Shown here in pieces: positions 13,779-17,015 of a stretch of 17,015 nt of DNA. The DNA is from Actinomycetota bacterium (GTDB lineage Bacteria > Actinomycetota > Rubrobacteria > Rubrobacterales > Rubrobacteraceae): the NCBI GenBank assembly GCA_020200675.1, contig JAIVIG010000019.1:1-17015 (forward strand), read 5' to 3'. How positions within the stretch are numbered: position 1 is the first letter of the stretch; every line of letters begins with the position of its first letter. The notes beneath the pieces were generated by a model. The model saw only the letters and a list, made by a program, of their open reading frames with translations. It was not told the DNA's origin and did no database searches. Both the position numbers and the translations under genes were made by a program.

Positions 13779-14293
13779 GTGGCGAGAGGGACCGAGGAGG
13801 CCCCCGGCTTGCCACGAGATGCCTCGCGGAGAAACGCCGCGCGCAAAGACTCGCCGCGGCTCGACGCCCTGCTCGTGGAGAAGGGCCTCGTGGAGAGCCG
13901 GGCGCGGGCGCAGGCCCTTGTAATGGCCGGCGCGGTGCGGGTCGACGGCGCGGTAGTCACCAAGGCCGGGTCCCGGGTCACCCCGGACTCCGAGGTCGCC
14001 GTAGAAAGCCCCCGCGAAAGCTCGTTCGTCTCCCGGGCCGGGGAGAAGCTGGACCACGCCCTGGACGCCTTCGGGATACAGGTCGAGGGCCGGGATTGCA
14101 TCGACGCCGGGGCGTCGACGGGCGGCTTCACGGACGTGCTGCTCAGGCGGGGGGCGCGACGGGTCGTGGCGGTGGACGTCGGCTACGGCCAGCTCGACTG
14201 GTCCTTGAGACAGGATCCGCGGGTCGCGGTGATGGAGCGCACGAACGTGCGGACGAGGAGCGCATTCTGGCGGCGGTGGGGGACGAGCTGTGA
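13779..14293 (+). pseudogene. tlyA: TlyA-type rRNA 2'-O-methyltransferase, large internal loss
   Basis: TlyA proteins methylate ribosomal RNA riboses and join an S4 RNA-binding domain to an FtsJ-like methyltransferase. The S4 part is present (RLDALLVEKGLVESRARAQALVMAGAVRVDG, about residues 27-57). So is the start of the methyltransferase: SRAGEKLDHAL with the first catalytic Lys, and the SAM loop DAGASTGGFTDVLLRRGA. After ERTNVRT at about 14253 the frame becomes nonsense. The other frame gives DEERILAAVGDEL and a TGA at 14291-14293 that overlaps the nadK GTG, a plausible native C-terminus. I estimate from the usual family length of about 270 that about 90-100 residues are missing, including the remaining catalytic Asp, Lys and Glu. 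The uninterrupted frame would run on to 14432. Not functional as read. Confidence 0.82.
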
Positions 14294-15005
14294 GCGAGGC
14301 GCCGGAGACGATACGGCGGGTCGGGATCGTCGCGAACCCGAAGGTGGACGACGGGCATTCGGAGCGGCTCGTCGAGATCCTGGGGGAGCGTGGGGTCGAG
14401 GTCGAGCAACTCACGGAGCCCACGGGGGATAGAGTAGACGGGGACCTCGACCTCGTCTTCGTGCTCGGCGGGGACGGGACGATGCTCCGGGCCTCGCGGA
14501 TGTTCCCGGGGCGGGTGCTGCTCGGGGTCAACCTCGGCAAGGTCGGCTTCATGAGCGGGATGCGCCCCGAGGATCTCGATCGGGGGTGCAGAAAGTTCTC
14601 GACGGCGCGCTGCACGTCCAGGAGTACCGGATGCTCGAGGTCCGGATGGAGGGCGAGGACGAGGTACGCACGGCGGTAAACGACGCGGTGCTTCTCAAGG
14701 AGACGCCGCACCAGATCGCCTCGGTCGACGTGGCCATCAACGGGGAGGACCTCGTCTCCTACCAGTGCGACGGATTGATCGCCGCGACACCCCTGGGCTC
14801 GACCGCGTATGCCCTCTCGGCGGGAGGACCCCTGATCTCCGGCGACGTGGCCTGCTTCGTCCTCGTCCCCATCGCCCCGCACTCCTTAGTGGAGCAGATA
14901 CCCGCCGGCGAACATCTCTTGGTGGGGCTCTCGCACGAAACCGTTAAAATAGGCAGGACCGACGAGTGGACCTGGTGGCGGGCCGTGCGGAGGACGTTTC
15001 TGTAG
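14290..15005 (+). pseudogene. nadK: NAD kinase, frameshifted and with a second internal loss
   Basis: NadK makes NADP from NAD and is normally essential. The GTG 14290 frame gives RRVGIVANPKVDDGHSERLVE and the catalytic VLGGDGTMLRASR motif. It then loses family resemblance at a G run (14582-14586). The -1 frame continues with GVQKVLDGALHVQEYRMLEV, the VNDAVL motif and DGLIAATPLGSTAYALSAGGP. One missing G restores the frame. A second defect is likely near 14885. PIAPHSL is followed directly by VEQIPAGEHLLVG, without the usual ~25-30 residues that end in a VDG-type strand, giving about 238 residues instead of about 270-290. The start overlaps the tlyA stop. The breaks may be sequence errors given the gene's essential role. 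Confidence 0.85.
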
Positions 15006-15038
15006 ATTATCCTAGATCCAGGAGGGCTTAGAGGAGCA

Positions 15039-16578
15039 GTGCTCACGGAGATCGCCGTCGAAAACGTGGCCCTGATCGAAGAGGCCACCCTCGAGCTCGC
15101 ACCCGGCTTGAACGCGATCACCGGCGAGACGGGCGCGGGCAAGACCCTGCTCGCCACCGCCCTGCAGATGCTCCTGGGCGGCCGCTCCCGCTCCGAATCG
15201 GTCCGCGCCGGCGCCAGGAAGGCCACCGTCGAAGGTACCTTCGTCCTCCCCGACGGGATGGCGGAGAGGATACTTCAGGACACCCTGGGCGACCTCGCCG
15301 AGGAGGTGGACGTAGTAGACGAGGAGATCCTGCTGCGACGCACCCTGACGGAGGAGGGCCGCTCGCGTTGCTACGTGGGCGGGGTCACGGTCCCCGTGAA
15401 GGCGCTCGCCTCTCTGGGCGAGCGGCTGGTCTCCTACCACGGCCAGAGAGAGCAGGTCCGCCTCGTCGAGCCCGCCGAGCAGCTCGGCATCCTGGACGAT
15501 TTCCTGGACGAGGAGGCGCTGTGGGCAAAGTCCTCCCTGGGCGAGTTGTGGAGCCGCGTCGAGAACGACCGGCGGGAGCTTTCGGAGCTCAGAGGATCGG
15601 CCGAGGCGCGCACGAGAGAGGTGGATTTTCTCCGCTACCAGGTGGCGGAGCTGGAGGAGGCGGGCTACAGCGCCGCCGAGTACGCTGACCTCGTGCGCGA
15701 GCGTGACCGATTGAGGAACGTAACGGACCTACTCGAAGCCGCCTCCTCCGCGACCGCCGCGCTCTCGAACGAGGAGGGGGGCGCGGTCGACGCCATCGCC
15801 CGGGCGGAGTCGGAGCTGGACCGGGCGGCACGCTACGACGAGGGCCTGGAGGGTCTCCTGAACCGCGTACGATCGCTCTCCGCGGAGCTCGAGGACGTGG
15901 TCTACGAGCTGAGGTCTTACTTCGATGAGCTCGAGGCCGACCCTAACCGCCTCGAAATGGTTGAGGACCGGCTGCAAAACCTGCGGGCGTTGGAGCGCAA
16001 GTACGGGGAGGACGTCGAGGGGTACCTGGAAGAAGCGAAGGCACGCCTCGCGCGGATGGAGAACTTCGAGGAGGAGACGGCGGAGCTCGAAGGGCGCATA
16101 AAGGAGGGCGAGGCGAAGCTCGAGGAGCTTGGGGACACACTCTCGGCGGGAGTTCGTGATCCAGCCGAACCCCGGCGAGCCGGAGCTGCCGGTGAGGCGC
16201 TACGCCTCGGGCGGAGAGCTCAGCCGCATCATGCTCGCCATCCGACTCGCCCAGGAACGCATCGAACCGGGCGCGACGTACATATTCGACGAGGTCGACG
16301 CCGGGATAGGCGGCGAGACGGCGACGGCGGTCGGGGCGAAGCTCAGGGAACTCGGCGAGCGCAACCAGGTCCTGACGATCACCCACCTCCCCCAAATAGC
16401 CTCCGAAGCAAAGACCCACGTGGTCGTCGCCAAATCCTCCGCCGACGGCCGCACGCTCACCAGGATCCAGAAAGTCGAAGGCGAAGAACGCCGCCGCGAA
16501 CTCGCCCGCATGCTCTCCGGCAAAATAGACGACGCCTCCCTAGCCCACGCCCGGGAGCTTCTGGTCGGCGAACGTTGA
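15039..16578 (+). pseudogene. recN: DNA repair protein RecN, frameshift with internal loss
   Basis: RecN is an SMC-like ATPase that acts at double-strand breaks. The GTG 15039 frame (GGAG just upstream) encodes MLTEIAVENVALIEEATLEL and the Walker A GETGAGKT. Next come RSRCYVGGVTV and the Q-loop-like SYHGQREQ, and a long coiled coil with LRSYFDELEADPNRLE. At about 16138-16155 the family sequence moves to the +1 frame: REFVIQPNPGEPELPVRRYASGGELSRIMLAIR (ABC signature SGGELS), the Walker B TYIFDEVDAGIGGETA, and THLPQIAS. It ends at TGA 16576-16578. The combined length is about 513 residues. The usual length is about 550-560, and the missing part is the second coiled-coil arm before VEF-like sequence. 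The uninterrupted frame runs to 16727 as nonsense. Confidence 0.85.
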
Positions 16579-16863
16579 GGCTTCGATGTCGTAGGTTTCC
16601 GAGAGTTAGGCATCGGAGACTCAGAAGCTCCGAAGGTAGAGAGGAGACCGGAGATACGTCTGAGGGGGAGCCACGCATGCACTGCAGTGGATTTTTATTC
16701 AGCGCTACGGCATATAGCGGTTGGTAATCTGGCGCAGTAGACGAAAGTGTGGCCGGGCGGGCGCTGTCTGTCCAGATCTATGCAGGATCTTGCATATGGG
16801 CTTCCTAGAAGGCTTCTTCTCGGCGATTACTGATCTCTGCGGAGGCATCTAAACTCTAGGACA
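16579..16863. other. Lower-GC gene-free stretch between recN and a transposase
   Basis: No credible gene is seen. G/C content falls relative to the genes before it. The stretch holds a possible terminator (16671-16699), a TATGCA/TGCATA inverted pair (16779-16784 and 16791-16796) and an AGAAG-G-CTTCT dyad (16808-16818). The left end of the insertion sequence should lie in its last part, but without the right end its terminal repeat cannot be fixed. Confidence 0.5.
16671..16699 (+). terminator. Possible terminator downstream of recN
   Basis: CCAC (16671-16674) can pair with GTGG (16687-16690), and CACTGCAGTG (16680-16689) is a perfect palindrome. ATTTTTATT follows at 16691-16699. The T run is good but the stem is short, so this is weak support. 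Confidence 0.3.
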
Positions 16864-17015
16864 ATGGATCGTATGGGAAAGACGCTATCGAACCAAGCCA
16901 CCGACTGGCGCGAAGGCAGACGTCTTCGCGCCTTCGAACTCAAACACCAAGGATGGAAGCAGCGGGAAATCGCCGACGCCCTGGGGGTCAGCAAAGGGGC
17001 TGTGAGTCAGTGGAT
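16864..17015 (+). CDS. IS630-type transposase, N-terminal fragment cut by the window end
   Basis: The last 50 codons encode MDRMGKTLSNQATDWREGRR, followed by RLRAFELKHQGWKQREIADALGVSKGAVSQW. This is the helix-turn-helix DNA-binding start of IS630/Tc1-mariner-related transposases as I recall them. The catalytic DDE domain lies beyond the window. ATG 16864 is preceded by AGG only; ATG 16873 is an alternative. The gene follows a lower-GC gap, as expected at an insertion-sequence edge. It might instead be a stand-alone helix-turn-helix remnant. Confidence 0.72.
   Translation, partial: MDRMGKTLSNQATDWREGRRLRAFELKHQGWKQREIADALGVSKGAVSQW

Overview
The window looks like a chromosomal segment of a high-GC actinobacterium, most likely Rubrobacter or a close relative. 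The reasons are strong G/C bias at third codon positions, many GTG/TTG starts, a PriA with degenerate ATPase motifs as in Actinobacteria, and a type IV pilus operon next to a shikimate-pathway cluster. The lineage is inferred from gene content and protein style; no 16S or other marker is present. All recognised genes are on the + strand.

Layout. (1) 1-2889: 3' part of priA, then def and fmt (N-terminal formyl-methionine metabolism), closed by a strong hairpin. (2) 2965-7678: an extended -10 promoter leads into a NeuD/PglD-like sugar O-acyltransferase gene and a tightly packed type IV pilus operon: prepilin peptidase, pilM, pilN, pilO and a membrane protein in the pilP position with a long Gly-rich tail. 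(3) 7679-7872: a regulatory-looking gap. (4) 7873-11097: aroC-aroK-aroB-aroQ, four of the seven shikimate-pathway steps, with overlapping or closely spaced genes. (5) 11094-11491: a broken GFA-like zinc protein gene. (6) 11492-11825: a gene-free leader with competing hairpins and a promoter-like element. (7) 11826-16578: efp, nusB, a polyprenyl diphosphate synthase, then tlyA, nadK and recN, the last three all disrupted. (8) 16579-17015: a lower-GC gap and the start of an IS630-type transposase cut by the window edge.

Most gene pairs overlap by a few bases (GTGA, ATGA or TAATG junctions) or are separated by fewer than 35 bases. This suggests translationally coupled operons: def-fmt, acyltransferase-pilD-M-N-O-P-like, aroC-K-B-Q-GFA, and efp-nusB-ispA-like-tlyA-nadK-recN.

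The most striking observation is a cluster of frame breaks and internal losses in otherwise well-conserved genes: the priA 3' end, the GFA gene, tlyA, nadK (twice) and recN. The 1444-11097 and 11826-13765 blocks look intact. At several junctions a short stretch reads sensibly in both frames, as expected if a segment between two short direct repeats had been lost. nadK is normally essential, so sequence or assembly error is the leading explanation, but real deletion is not excluded. Other points of interest are the oppositely charged low-complexity tails on successive pilus proteins, a sugar acyltransferase leading the pilus operon, mutually exclusive hairpins upstream of efp, and a low-GC patch inside fmt. 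I found no RNA gene, CRISPR array or phage module.
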